Assembly (NCBI GenBank): GCA_037176885.1
Contig: JAWWNJ010000015.1
Location: forward strand, 1,178,001-1,242,000
Reading direction: 5' to 3'
Origin: Favolaschia claudopus
Lineage: Eukaryota > Basidiomycota > Agaricomycetes > Agaricales > Mycenaceae
DNA: 64,000 nt
Notes under the pieces: generated by a model
The model's database searches: none
What the model saw: only the letters and a program-made list of their open reading frames with translations
What the model was told of the DNA's origin: nothing
Made by a program: the position numbers and the translations under genes
Part shown: positions 50,611-61,583 of the stretch, in pieces
Numbering within the stretch: position 1 is the first letter of the stretch
How the letters are laid out: the number at the start of each line of letters is the position of its first letter

Positions 50611-53600
50611 CATCGCGTCCGGTCCCGCCGACAGCCCACTATGCACATCCTTGACTCGCCTCGGCGACGCGCAGATGCGCTGTAGCGCGCTCCCACGTCC
50701 CTCGGCCGACCTGCTGTGTCTTCGAGATGGTATGGAATGGGATTGATTTTCCGTGCCCGGAATTGGCTAGGCTGTTTGTCTGGAATGCCCTCTTCTCATG
50801 ATCATCCAACTCATCGAAAGCTATGCATATTCCTCCGTACCCCGACGCGCCTCGGCTCCGCGTAGATACAGACCGACAACCAACCATTTCTACGGTCCAA
50901 CGGTCTTCTTCCCATGTCTGGTCGCGTCGCGTCGCGTCGTATCTCACGAATGTATAATGCATCAATATCAATGGAATATTCATGAACATTCATCCCTTCC
51001 ATCACTCCAGCGTGTATGTCCAAGCGACAAGTATCAACCTGTGCGGTAAGCTCAGAAGCTCGAATCCCAATTGTGCTTAGTGCGTTTTATGTTATGGGTG
51101 TCGCGATTTAATTCAGTGGGCGTGGGCGTGGTAGCCTCTATGTATGCGCCGCGGACGTTCATCGTAGTGCGCCCAGCACTTGAACGATTCTGGATTGAAT
51201 TTACGTGTGCGGCTGCACAATTCTCTCCCGCGCCGTGGGGTACTACGGTCGGGTTGAGTTCTTCTTCTCTTCTAAGTACTTACTTACCTCGGTGAGAACT
51301 CAGAAACGGTTCCCTTCCCTTCCTCTACATAATTCTGAGTTCTTCTAATTGGTTAGCACGCACAGTCGACTTCGAGTCGGGTATTATCAATTAATTTAAT
51401 TTTGACTGCTCCTACGTGCATACGATGGATACATATGGTATAGTGGCGCACGAGCAAGCCAACGCCAACGAATAGACAAACGAACGAATGAACTCAGAAC
51501 AAATAGATGAATGTTACCACGAAGCCCGCCGCCGTTGCATTCCATTCGGCCTCTCGAATATGTGCCCGGGTTGACTCAGAACTGGAGTACAGTAAGTGCT
51601 TACTCGGAGTTCGGGATGTCGGGCGACGCGTGAATATTCGAGCTGCGAGTTTGAGTTCTTTCCAGGCGGAATTTGGGGAAGGCAGGCAAGCATATGCCAG
51701 TGGTGTAGGTCGGTTTAGAGTAATGCGTTGGAATCGCACTAGTGTTGTGAGAGTGCAGCCTGAGTGTGACAATTAATATTTCGATGTCGCGTTCAGGGCT
51801 TGATTCAATGATTGATATGTATGTGGGTGCGGAAATTAGCTGGAGGTGTACCGTGCTTGTTGGGATTCATGCGTTGGATGGATAACGGCTTGGAAGGGTA
51901 CGAACTTCGCAGATGAAAAATCAATTCAGTAAAAAAAAACAATGGAATGATAACCCTAATCCGATATTCTTGCGAGAATATAGTGCCAGCTGCAGAGTGC
52001 CACGGACCTGGGATAGGCCTAGCTGTGGGTCAAGTCGTAGCACTGTAACAGCCCGCGTAGCTTTCTTTGTTCAAGTTCGAGAGGCTCCAGACTCCAGTGG
52101 TGTATATTTAAGGTTGAAGCAAGCGGACCCATGCGATTTTTGTGGTCGCATATGTATCCCTCTGGATGCACGCTGCAGTGATGTTGTAGATCTATCAGGC
52201 CCAGAACGAGCCATAGAAAATAGCAGGAGACGATGACTGTAAGAGTTAACAGCAAGTGACGCAACTGACATAACATCAGCGACAAAATCAAAAACAAGCC
52301 ATCTCTTTTCGGTCTTCCTCTCTGTACACGCCGCGTCGCACAAAGGAAACATCGAACCCCATCTACCCTTCCTCTCTCCCCACGCCGTACTCAGGCGGGC
52401 CACGCTGTGATCTTCGACTCTGATGAATGACATTCGCTGAATTCGACGGTCAACAACGCATTAATCGATTGCGATTGCTTTGCTGTATGGCCATACTCTG
52501 AGCTGCCAGTTTCCTTTTGGCGTTCAAGGATCCCTGGCGAAGCGATGCGATAATCTTCTCTCGTGCTGCACGATGCCTACTATCGAATCGATATCATGCA
52601 GCTGAAGCAGTCTGGGGTGACAGCTCGGGGCGATTCTGAGCCTCGAGGCTTCGGATGAACGGACGAACTCCCTCAACAGACTAGCAGCTTTGGTGGGCAG
52701 TGCACGGAGTCGCGGATTTGCGGACTCGACGGACAACTTACTTTCAGACTAAACTGGGTACCGCGATCGCTACTTACGAATCATCGCCGTCTCCCTTGAC
52801 GATTTTTTCGCGGCCTTCTTTCTAAGGGTGTTCGAGGTTTAACTGTCACTCGAGTTGAATACACTGTGGCATGGCTAACTCTTCCCGCGGAAGCAAAAAC
52901 CTCTAAGCTCGACAGACTCCACAAAATGGCCACGCGAGCGGAAGCAGAATGGGATTACTTTGGAGTTATGACGATCCAGCGGAAGGTATATCGAGTCCGG
53001 ATTTTGAAACACGTCGAATGAATGCTAACTGAAGAACTTAGAATACTACAAGACCAGTATGCCGCTGCCGTTCCGCGTCTAGATAAGCTAAACACTAGAG
53101 CCAATTAGTGCCTCCTTAATATCTTCCGCTAGCAGTGAGTTATCAAATGCTTCTCATTTTAACTCGAATCGCCGAGGTTTTTCTTCCGACCATGCCCATC
53201 GCCCCCGAGCGTAAATGAACTGCAATTTGAATTCAATTATCGGAGCTCATTCATTCGAGCCAACTCATACTCCCCGCATCGGAGTATACCGACCGTATAC
53301 CGACCACAGCACTCATATCATCTTAGATGTGCAGCAAACTCAGACTCATATCACGACTCAGTCTGTGCATGTATGTGGAAGGCGAACCCGAGCCCCACGC
53401 CACAGAGTTGACTGTAACCAACCATGGATACCAGTTTCTCTCGCTATCGCGGGCAGCTGGAAGCCCTTTGGTCGACCTCTGCTCGTCCAGCACACCGCCT
53501 CCTCTTTGCTGAGTCGAAACCATGATCTCAGCATCTCATCATGATGCGGGGAGGATATTTTTGCTGCTTTATTTGATTGAAGGGGAGGTACTACTCAGAT

Positions 53601-56600
53601 TGCTCATTCCGACCGACGCATCCAATCTGATATGATGTTGATAGATGCCACTCCCAGTGATAGGTATACTATACGGACAACGCCAAGTACGAATGAATAG
53701 ACGGATGTACGATTGGGTGGCCGTAGCTGGAGTAACGTCACGATTTCTGCCTCGAGGCCGACTCGGAGCGGAACAAAGTAATTCTGGATTCTGTTGTGTT
53801 TGCATTCACGATTGCTTTGTAGAGTGGTGGACGGGAGACGCGGGCTTGCGAGCTTCGCTTTGCTACGTACCTTCCTTATCCGGCGTGATAAAGGACGGTC
53901 TTCACCGTCGAGCAGCACGGAACGAGATACGTATCCGTCCAATACGATTCCGACGAGTGAGTTCGAACTTTGCTTTATTTTGCAGACGTTCTGTTGATTG
54001 GTTGGAAGGCTTGAAGGCAAGGACACCGGCACTATTCATATACGTTGCTTTATGTACATGCAATATGAGCGGAGCGGATATGAACATCGGTGATCAAATT
54101 GTTTTTTCGTTGGTGTACTCTGGTTTTCTGATAGAGTTTCTCTTGAATGGCATTGCAGGGCTGTAGGACAGCGGCGCACGCAACTCTCCGGCCGGGAGGG
54201 AGGGACTCCAGTTAGTTCCTTACTACCATCCATTAGGCTTCGAAGGTAGTCGCACTCTGATTATGTGCGATACCGTTACGAAGCAACTTACGATGCGATG
54301 CAGCTTCGAGCCTTCGACAAAGAAGTCATGTACATATTCGCATGCGATGCAGGGGCGGCTCCCGAACAAAAATCTCACAGCGCTCGCGTTTGATCGCCTC
54401 TCTCAAGTTCACTTCCCTCCTCTGTTTCCTCCCACCTCAACTCCCTGCACTTGTGAATACCGAAGCTCTGTTCTCTGTATCCTTCCTGCAGTCATATCAA
54501 GTCAACCCGCGTTCGTCTCTCTGCGTCTATATACACCGCACTGTGGCAACGACTAACTGCTCTTTGAATTCGACTTTGAATAACGATTGGAATAGACAGT
54601 TGGCCCCTCTTGCCGCGGCTGCACTATTCTCAATTCGCCACCTCTCTGCATGTGCCGCCCGACTTCTTTGGCCTTCGCTCTCGCACGACTTGCGCGGACG
54701 AACGGGAAACTTCAAGTCGGAAAGCCTAGACTCTTCCCCGCGGTGCTGCGTCTTGTCGCCATCTCTGCAGCCCGCATCCTCGGGCTCTCCGTCAAGCCAT
54801 GGCCGGCCATCTTATCGAATATAAACTCCCCTCGGTGATCATGATCTAGACAATTCACTTTGCGACATACGACAAGTACTTAACGGAATCTCGGCACCGC
54901 TTTGAACTAGCAAACCTCTATCGGCGTTCCTCGTGTCGTCCGCCGCGGATTTCGCACCGCTACCCTCCCGCGAGTCGGGCCCCGCCCGACAGTCGACTCG
55001 TTGTCTGTGAATTTTTCGGGATTTTTTAGAATATAATCGACAAAGCCGTAAACAACTTTTCTGTTAACCAGTTATCCCGCCGCTCAACTTTCTTCGCGAA
55101 CCCAACATAACGTTTACGAATGTATCCGAATTCGAACTTGACCTGTCTATTCACTCAACTGCCCGAATGACATCTCGCGCTGTCTATTGCCTTCCCCAGG
55201 CTTAAATCGTTCTGCCGCTCTCTGCGCTGTCTATCTGTCTCGGAGTTTCTCATCCGAGCCTTCCTTGAACCCAAGCATCGCTGTCTAAAATAAGCCATGC
55301 GCGGCATTTCCCACCCATGCCAATACTCTCTTTCAGCCACATATTCTCACAGATTATGGGCAGCGGCGAATTGTCGGGATGGGGCGCGAGGTAGGTAGAG
55401 GTATGTGTGATGATCTGGATGTAGGTCCCGCGCGTCTTGCTGACACCCGGCGCAGCGTACCCTCCAAGTCTAGTATATTCGATTGGCTACATCTCCACGG
55501 ACGTTTTTGCCCTGATCATGCTCGTTTCCCACTGCTACTAATTTTGAACTATCAGCGCGGCTTCGAATTGGAGGTACAGTAGGAAGCTCGAAGGTATGTC
55601 ATGGTTAATTAACCCGCTCACACTCCACCTCTTCATGTGTTTCCAGTCAGGCTGTACTGGTCCATCAGTCGATGTTCTATGTATGTTGTGACTGAACGCG
55701 GCGTGCCAGCGCTATTATCCCGATTTGGGTTCCTGCAGGAACGTACCGGAAACCGATCCAACCGGGTTGACGCGTGTGCGTTTAGGCTTATGGTATGCGG
55801 CTTGCGTAGGCGCTTGGAGTCTTGCTCGATATCTGGATCCTTACCGGATTACTTATAATTATTTAGTGGAGCATGTAGTTGGGCGCCTTTCAAAGTAACT
55901 CGGGTTGTTCACCGGTTGCTCTCATAGGCTGGTTGGAGAAACCTCTTCGTTGAATGGTTTACTGGAGCTGAAGCTCATGGGACGTTCGCACAAGGTCGGT
56001 GCATACATAGACGAATCAAATGGCGCCTATACTCACCGAAACCATCGGCCCAGTCCCACACCACTTCCCGTCTCAACCGCCATCGCGTTTTCATGTGCGC
56101 ACTCAGATGCATCCGGGGCTTTCTTGTTTTGGTCACAGACCGATTTTTTTTGGCTGATTCGACTAGCTTTGGTTGAGATCGACTGCATGGCATGCGTAAT
56201 CGCAAGAGTCGATCTATTTTTCGACTTGAGGCTTGAGCCATATGTTGACTTGACCAAATTCTGTTCTGACCTCCATATGTTTTAAATTCAGAAGCCGAAA
56301 ATCCCCGTCCACGAAATTCCCTTGTCGGCGCCGAAATGAATTTCCCGCGTCACCCCGATATTGCAATCGTAAAGGTACTTATTCCCAAGTTCGAAAGCAC
56401 AAACAAAGCACAAAGCATCTCGAGCCAGTACTAATTTACAAATGCAGCTTGTAAGCTCCGTTTATGCCAATCGTCTGATTTTCTCATCGATGAGGAACCG
56501 CTCACAACTACTACGTCTGGGTATTGTCCAGCACCATCAGCTGCTGATGCCCAGTTTCCTGCGGACGAGTGCCAGTGGGAAGGTAGTGTCGTGGAAGAAA

Positions 56601-58253
56601 CGGTATTACCGGGTTTACGATCCTGTCAAAACTGAGGTCATATTGGGCGTGCCTCGGGGTAGGCCGATTCAATTTTCCAAGGGAAAGGTGCTGAAAACCC
56701 GAGTCGGAAAATTATTCGAGGTCACTGAACTTTCACAGCCAATTGAACATTCCGAGATTGAGCCGTGTTTGAGATTTCGCAGTCTGAACTCGCTAAAGTT
56801 TGACCGACGCAGAATTGGCGGAAGTTGCCGCGAGTCGGTATGCCACGCAACTTTGTGGTCAAGATGGAGGATTGGGATAGTAAAGGGATTGACGGCTGAA
56901 TCTCGTGCCTTGAATTCATCACTGGTTCCTGACTTTTCCCGAGGATTTTGTGGGTCTTCGTCGACTCTGCGATTTCATGTATCTAGCATGCGTGGGAATG
57001 TCAACTTGTTGCGGGCTGCGAGTATCGGTGCCGACGACATATTTCAAGTTCGAACACGATGAATTCGAAGCGGATTGAATTTCCTCTCTTCAAGGTGTCT
57101 TCCTGTTGAGTTGCAACCGAACTCAGGCTTCTGTGGGAAATGTGGGCCGAGTTAGCCGAAAGCTCAACAATCCATTAACAATCACAAACAATGGTTCAAC
57201 TTTCTGGAATGGCTATTTTTCAAGATTTTCTGTGTATTTTATGGAGAGTGACTCTTTTACTGCTGAAAAAATCGTGAATGGACGCCTCCGAGGCAGGACT
57301 ATAGTGTCTGGCCATGGTATAGAAATCGTAAACAATTCACCTCCGAGTCCGCGTATGAAGATATCATGGAATTAGCGCACACATCATGGAGCTCCGTATA
57401 TGTCCTACTCAAATAAGAATACTGAAGTCCCGGGGAGCTGCAAAGATACTTGAAATTTTGTGATACTAGGATAATTTGAACCGATTATTATGGCGTCTTG
57501 CAACAACTCAAGGGAGATGGATTTCGGGTGAATAACTTTGCTGCTGGGAAGCCGAGATCATCTCTACATGAGCTTCTTGCACCGGCGGGCCATGCACCCA
57601 GTTTCAGAATTATTCGACCACTGTCGATCCGAACAATACAAATTCCGTTCGCACAGATTGAGACTCCGAGAATGCGCGTAGCCAAAACTAGAATGAAAAT
57701 TTGTCGGCTCTACCAACTTGCAAGAGAAGAGTTCTTATCGATGCACAATCTAGAAAACAGTAGTCACCATCGCCAGGACCGAAGGCTGCATAAGATTCTG
57801 TCGGCATTATTTCTTGGAGGTTAAATGGGATTGTCTGGCAGGCAAGAGAATTGAGATCATATGTAGCTGACCATGACGCACCTGCCTTGGAGCTGCCCAC
57901 GAACATCTTGACAAGAGATACGGCCGCCGGAGTGGAGAGTCGGCTACTTACTCATCGGCTAATCGGACGGAGGTGAGCGGCCATGAGACTCGAAAAGATA
58001 CCTGCTATAATTTGCTCTAAGATGATTTTACTGAGTTTTACTCGACTCGGAGTGTGTCGAAGAATTCTGAATTTGTGTTCCGGCCCATAGGGACTGGAAA
58101 GATTTCTGAATGACTCCTTCGAGAAATCCATATCCATTCGCAACCACTGCCAACCAGGATGACAAGTAGTGCCACTGTGGGAAAGTCGGGTCGGGAAGGC
58201 CAAGCAGCCAATGGCGAGCGGCGACAGGCTCCACGTCGGAATCCAACTTGTAC
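50611..58253. other. Large gene desert
   Basis: About 7.6 kb with no protein I can recognise. The longest frames (53645-54166, 54342-54824, 55905-56285 and 56442-57062) show no motif, repeat or convincing codon pattern. Their lengths are within what a GC-balanced random sequence gives. I saw no tRNA, rRNA, LTR pair or TIR here. Minus-strand frames at 57952-58368 may be decayed coding DNA next to the copy-2 gene. Confidence 0.4.
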
Positions 58254-58541
58254 TTACCTTCCAAAATGGGTAGTACTCAGCTGCGGAACAATCTTGCCAA
58301 CAGTTCGTTGCCAATTGAAACTTGGAGTCCGGGGAGATCCACCAAGGCTCCAAAGCGCCACCCACCACCTGAACAGTGTTCCGATGTTACTGAGCTGTCG
58401 GACAACATAATTGCCGGGACGTCCCCTGCTCAGGGCCGGCGCCTGAACGAGTACCAGCTGAGACTCGGAGTATTCGAGCAGAGAAGCGCGTGATGCGGAG
58501 TGTTTTGATATAATAAAATCTGCGCTGTCGTCGTCAAGCAA
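58254..58541 (-). other. Possible downstream exon of the copy-2 gene
   Basis: A minus-strand open stretch (SADFIISKHSASRASLLEYS, then SQLVLVQAPALSRG and FNWQRTVGKIVPQLSTTHFG) ends in GGTAAGTAC, a good donor, and starts after TTCTACAG, a good acceptor. It could be joined to the copy-2 gene through the GTAAGC donor that overlaps its stop, but that splice leads into a different frame. Unresolved. Confidence 0.25.
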
Positions 58542-58637
58542 ACATCGAAGGTGCTGTAGAATGGGGAAGAAATTTGTTTTAGAACAGAGATGGATTTATT
58601 CAGGCTGGTGAGCTGATGGTAAAACGTTTTCTTGTGC

Positions 58638-60274
58638 TTACAGTATCTCGGACTGCTGAAAATCTTTGGCGAGGACAAGCTGCTCTTCTTGGACATCGAC
58701 GATCCACCGCCAGTACTTCTCCGCAACGCCCAAAATCATCTGGAAACCCACTTCATCCACGACATCCGGATTGATCTTGTCTGGATCCCCTGCGCAAAAC
58801 GTCCTCTCGCGAACATGGTCTTGATTCGGAAGGGAAGTTTCGTCAACGCTCGTAGCATTCGGTTTTCTGCGACATCGACTGATGATACGAGAAAGGGAAT
58901 CTGCGATATTGCGCTCAGAAACAGCGCTGGTCGTCACAGAGTTAGAGGAGACTATGGACTCTTCTGCCGAGGATGAAGTGAAGACGACGTGAAGGACAGT
59001 ACATAGATACCACAGTGCATCTTTTCGTGCTAAGCCACCAATGCGACGTTCACGTGTACGGAAATGTCCATCCTTCGTCTGTTGAGGTGTGAGGAGTTTC
59101 TCGAGTTCTCGAAGCGCAGTCAAAGCAATTGTGGCACGGAGGTTGTCCTCAAAAGCAGACGTGGCAGAAAGTAACGGCGATAATGCGCTTTGCAAGATGT
59201 GCAACACGTCAGGTCGCAGATCGACAGGCAGTGTCGACGACGATTTCGCAGGGAATAGGAAGGTTAGAAATCGGCAAGATAGAGGACTGAATGATTCGAT
59301 GATTGGGTTGAAGATAGATGCCACGAGAGCATCCAAGAAACGGTTCATAAGCGACGACACAGTGGTTTGATTTGTAGCGCGTTTGGGTTTGCGCGACAAG
59401 AACGCAAGAGACGAAGAAATGAGATGCTGCAACAAAGTCGCCAAAGTCTGCAATGTTTGTAGTTGAGTTGTAACGGTGGTATCTGTATAGCGCAAGATGG
59501 GATGCAAGACATTCGCAATGCTAGCGAACGTTCTCACTGCAGTAGATGACAGAAGCGAACGCTGAGCAGCTGTTACAGGTACTTCCGATGAAGACAACAC
59601 AGAGATTAGCTGCTGGAAAGCGGAAAGATTCGCGAAAAGCGAAGTAGAAGTGGGAAGGCTAGCCAATTCCTTGCCTAACGCAAGTCACCGAATTAATAAT
59701 GTTTGCGAATCTGAACCGAATCAAACTCACGACCATGTAGATCTTCGAGTAAGGCTTCGAGGTTGATCTTTCTACTAGTAGGAGCCTCAACAGGCTTCTC
59801 CGGTGCTTTCTTCTTTGCTTTCCGCTTGACTGGTTGGCTGTTGTTCGGTGCTGCGTCACTTGGAGCAGAGGCAGGTGCAGCCAGGTTTTCTTGACCACCA
59901 TATGTTTGATTGTAGATTAAGAACCATTAGCAGCAACGCACTGATTTGCTCCTCTTCGTATTTCGCTTTGAGGTCAGCAACTTCTTTCTCCAAGGCCAGC
60001 GCACGCGTTTTCCATAGTCCATCATCCTGAAATGAAGGGGCAGATGGAGGAAACTTATTACGAAGATAGAGCACATAAGCTTGTTTGATGAGTGAACTCT
60101 CCTGGGACCAAACTCTGTGATAAGGCGTACAAGCGCAGGACTGTTCAGCTGGTTTGAATTCCAGGGCCGTTAGCGCCTGATAAGTAGACGGTGAAAAAAC
60201 GGTGTAGAGGGAGGACGGAGACATACAATCGCAATTCTGAGGCGGTCGGCTCCAGACGGTGGTGGGCTTGTCAT
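58638..60274 (-). CDS. Unknown gene, duplicate copy 2 (intact)
   Basis: This is the intact member of the inverted pair with 34506-36254. The start at 60274 gives MTSPPPSGADRLRIAI. An intron with GTATGT...CAG leads to ALTALEFKPAEQSCACTPYH, then SSLIKQAYVLYLRNKFPPSA and the coiled coil ALALEKEVADLKAKYEEEQ. A 52-bp intron restores the frame into NLAAPASAPSDAAPNNSQPV and a Lys-rich linker, KRKAKKKAPEKPVEAP. A further intron leads to a Leu/Ser-rich helical region (TSLFANLSAFQQLISVLSSS...EKYWRWIVD), and the stop is at 58638. About 480 residues. The arrangement of an N-terminal helical part, short coiled coil, linker and HEAT-like helices is clear, but the function is unknown. A faint resemblance to Mei4 meiotic proteins is only an impression. 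Confidence 0.65.
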
Positions 60275-60729
60275 GTGGCGTCAGTCGAGGGGTTAGTAGT
60301 AGTACTGTAGCGACGAGGAAGAGGGAGAGTTCAATTATATAATTCAAACTCCGACTCGGAGTCACCCGCCATCAAATTCAAGGTTTTCAACCTCAACCAC
60401 GACAACCTATTCTGCAAATTTCTGCGTGTCAATAAAGCGCTGGGTCGGTGAGCCAAATCTGCCTTGTTCTCTTCCCTTTCCTGATCTTGAATTGTCCTTG
60501 AACCAACTCGTATCTGTCAGTCCATCATGGTATTCCCCCACTACGCGAGGGTTCAGTTGTTTTGCTAATTCGCCTGACGCTACCTTCGCCAGTCATAAGC
60601 GCTTTCGAGAATAACTGGATATCTTTTCGAAGGAATAAACGGTCGTAAGTCATAGGAGGACAGCGTAAAAGTATCATGTCTGAACATCCGCCAACGAAGT
60701 ACAAGATTTCAGATCCCCAAAGCCCACGG
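60275..60729. other. Intergenic between copy 2 and membrane gene B
   Basis: About 455 bp. The first 140 bp (to about 60415) is still homologous to the copy-1 promoter region, including ACTCCGAGTCGGAGTTTGAA. The rest holds nothing recognisable. Confidence 0.5.
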
Positions 60730-61232
60730 TTACCGAGTTATTCCAGTGGACCCCGTAGTAGCGCCAATTCCCCCATTGAATCCCGAAGATGTAAATTGAT
60801 TATTATAGCCTGGTTGCATTGCGGCATTCTCCGGGGGCAATGGATACCCTGACGATGAATATGGCTGAACGTTCACCACGGCAGCATTGGCTCGCGCATT
60901 TTCAACATATGTCCTCTGGAATCTCTTGATTCGCCGATATCTCATAACAGCAAAAATAGTGGCGCCAATGGAAAGCACCAATACTGAGTCGGGTTAGGGC
61001 GACAGTTGAACGGAGGTAATATTCTTACCGACAGCAACGACGATGCCTGCTATCACCACTGTCGACATGGCTGCTTTGCGAGCATCATCGAACGAGTCGC
61101 ATACACCGCTGAGGACCGGTCAAAACAAACACAACGAGACTGAAGAATTCATCCTTACTTAACGCATTGTGATGCGTACGTATTCGTGGCCAAAGAAAGA
61201 GCGCAGAGGTAGAACAAAGCTCTGGCGATCAT
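60730..61232 (-). CDS. Small single-pass membrane protein, paralogue B
   Basis: The start at 61232 gives a signal-peptide-like MIARALFYLCALSLATNTYA, then SQCV and an intron (GTAAGG...CTCAG). The short ectodomain NGVCDSFDDARKAA comes next. The transmembrane helix (STVVIAGIVVAV...VLSIGATIFAV) is split by a second intron. The basic cytosolic segment MRYRRIKRFQRTYVENARAN and a Pro/Gly/Asn-rich tail end in GATTGSTGITR, with the stop at 60730. It matches paralogue A (17427-18055) in exon layout, Cys spacing, helix position and the RYRRIKRFQR motif, but its tail lacks the His/Met-rich stretch. About 125 residues. Function unknown; plasma membrane or secretory pathway is inferred. Confidence 0.75.
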
Positions 61233-61583
61233 GAACCTCGCAGGGACGCGGCAGAAAGTGGGCTGGAAATTGTATGGATTGTTGTGTATATATACAGCAG
61301 TTTGGCTTGGCGAACGCTGTGCGATTGCCGACCATTCTTGTCCAATCACAGCCCTTCAGTCTCCTTCAGTATACTTGGAAAGTCAGTGAAGTGAATGAAT
61401 CTCGGCCACTACTCGCAAATCCAGGAAGCTGTCCCAAGAATTATCACGCTCAACGGATATGCAGATTGAGTTTATTTTGTTCGAGTTTCTGAGATACATT
61501 ACACCGTAAAAAAGAAAAAAAACATGTATTCTCAGCTCAGATTTTATTCGTTGTTGAGACAAACGAGGGTGAAGACACGCCCC
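61233..61583. other. Intergenic between membrane gene B and glutaminase
   Basis: About 350 bp with no gene. It serves as the promoter side of the membrane gene (-) and the 3' flank of glutaminase (-). An A-rich run (AAAAAAGAAAAAAAAC) lies near 61508. Confidence 0.45.

Noticed and set aside
51040..51070. AGCTCGAATCCC word resembling a tRNA B box
   Set aside because: No A box or acceptor-stem pairing at the right spacing.
56442..57062. 206-residue plus-strand open frame
   Set aside because: No motif and no convincing amino-acid pattern, with no neighbour-exon structure; a chance frame is sufficient.
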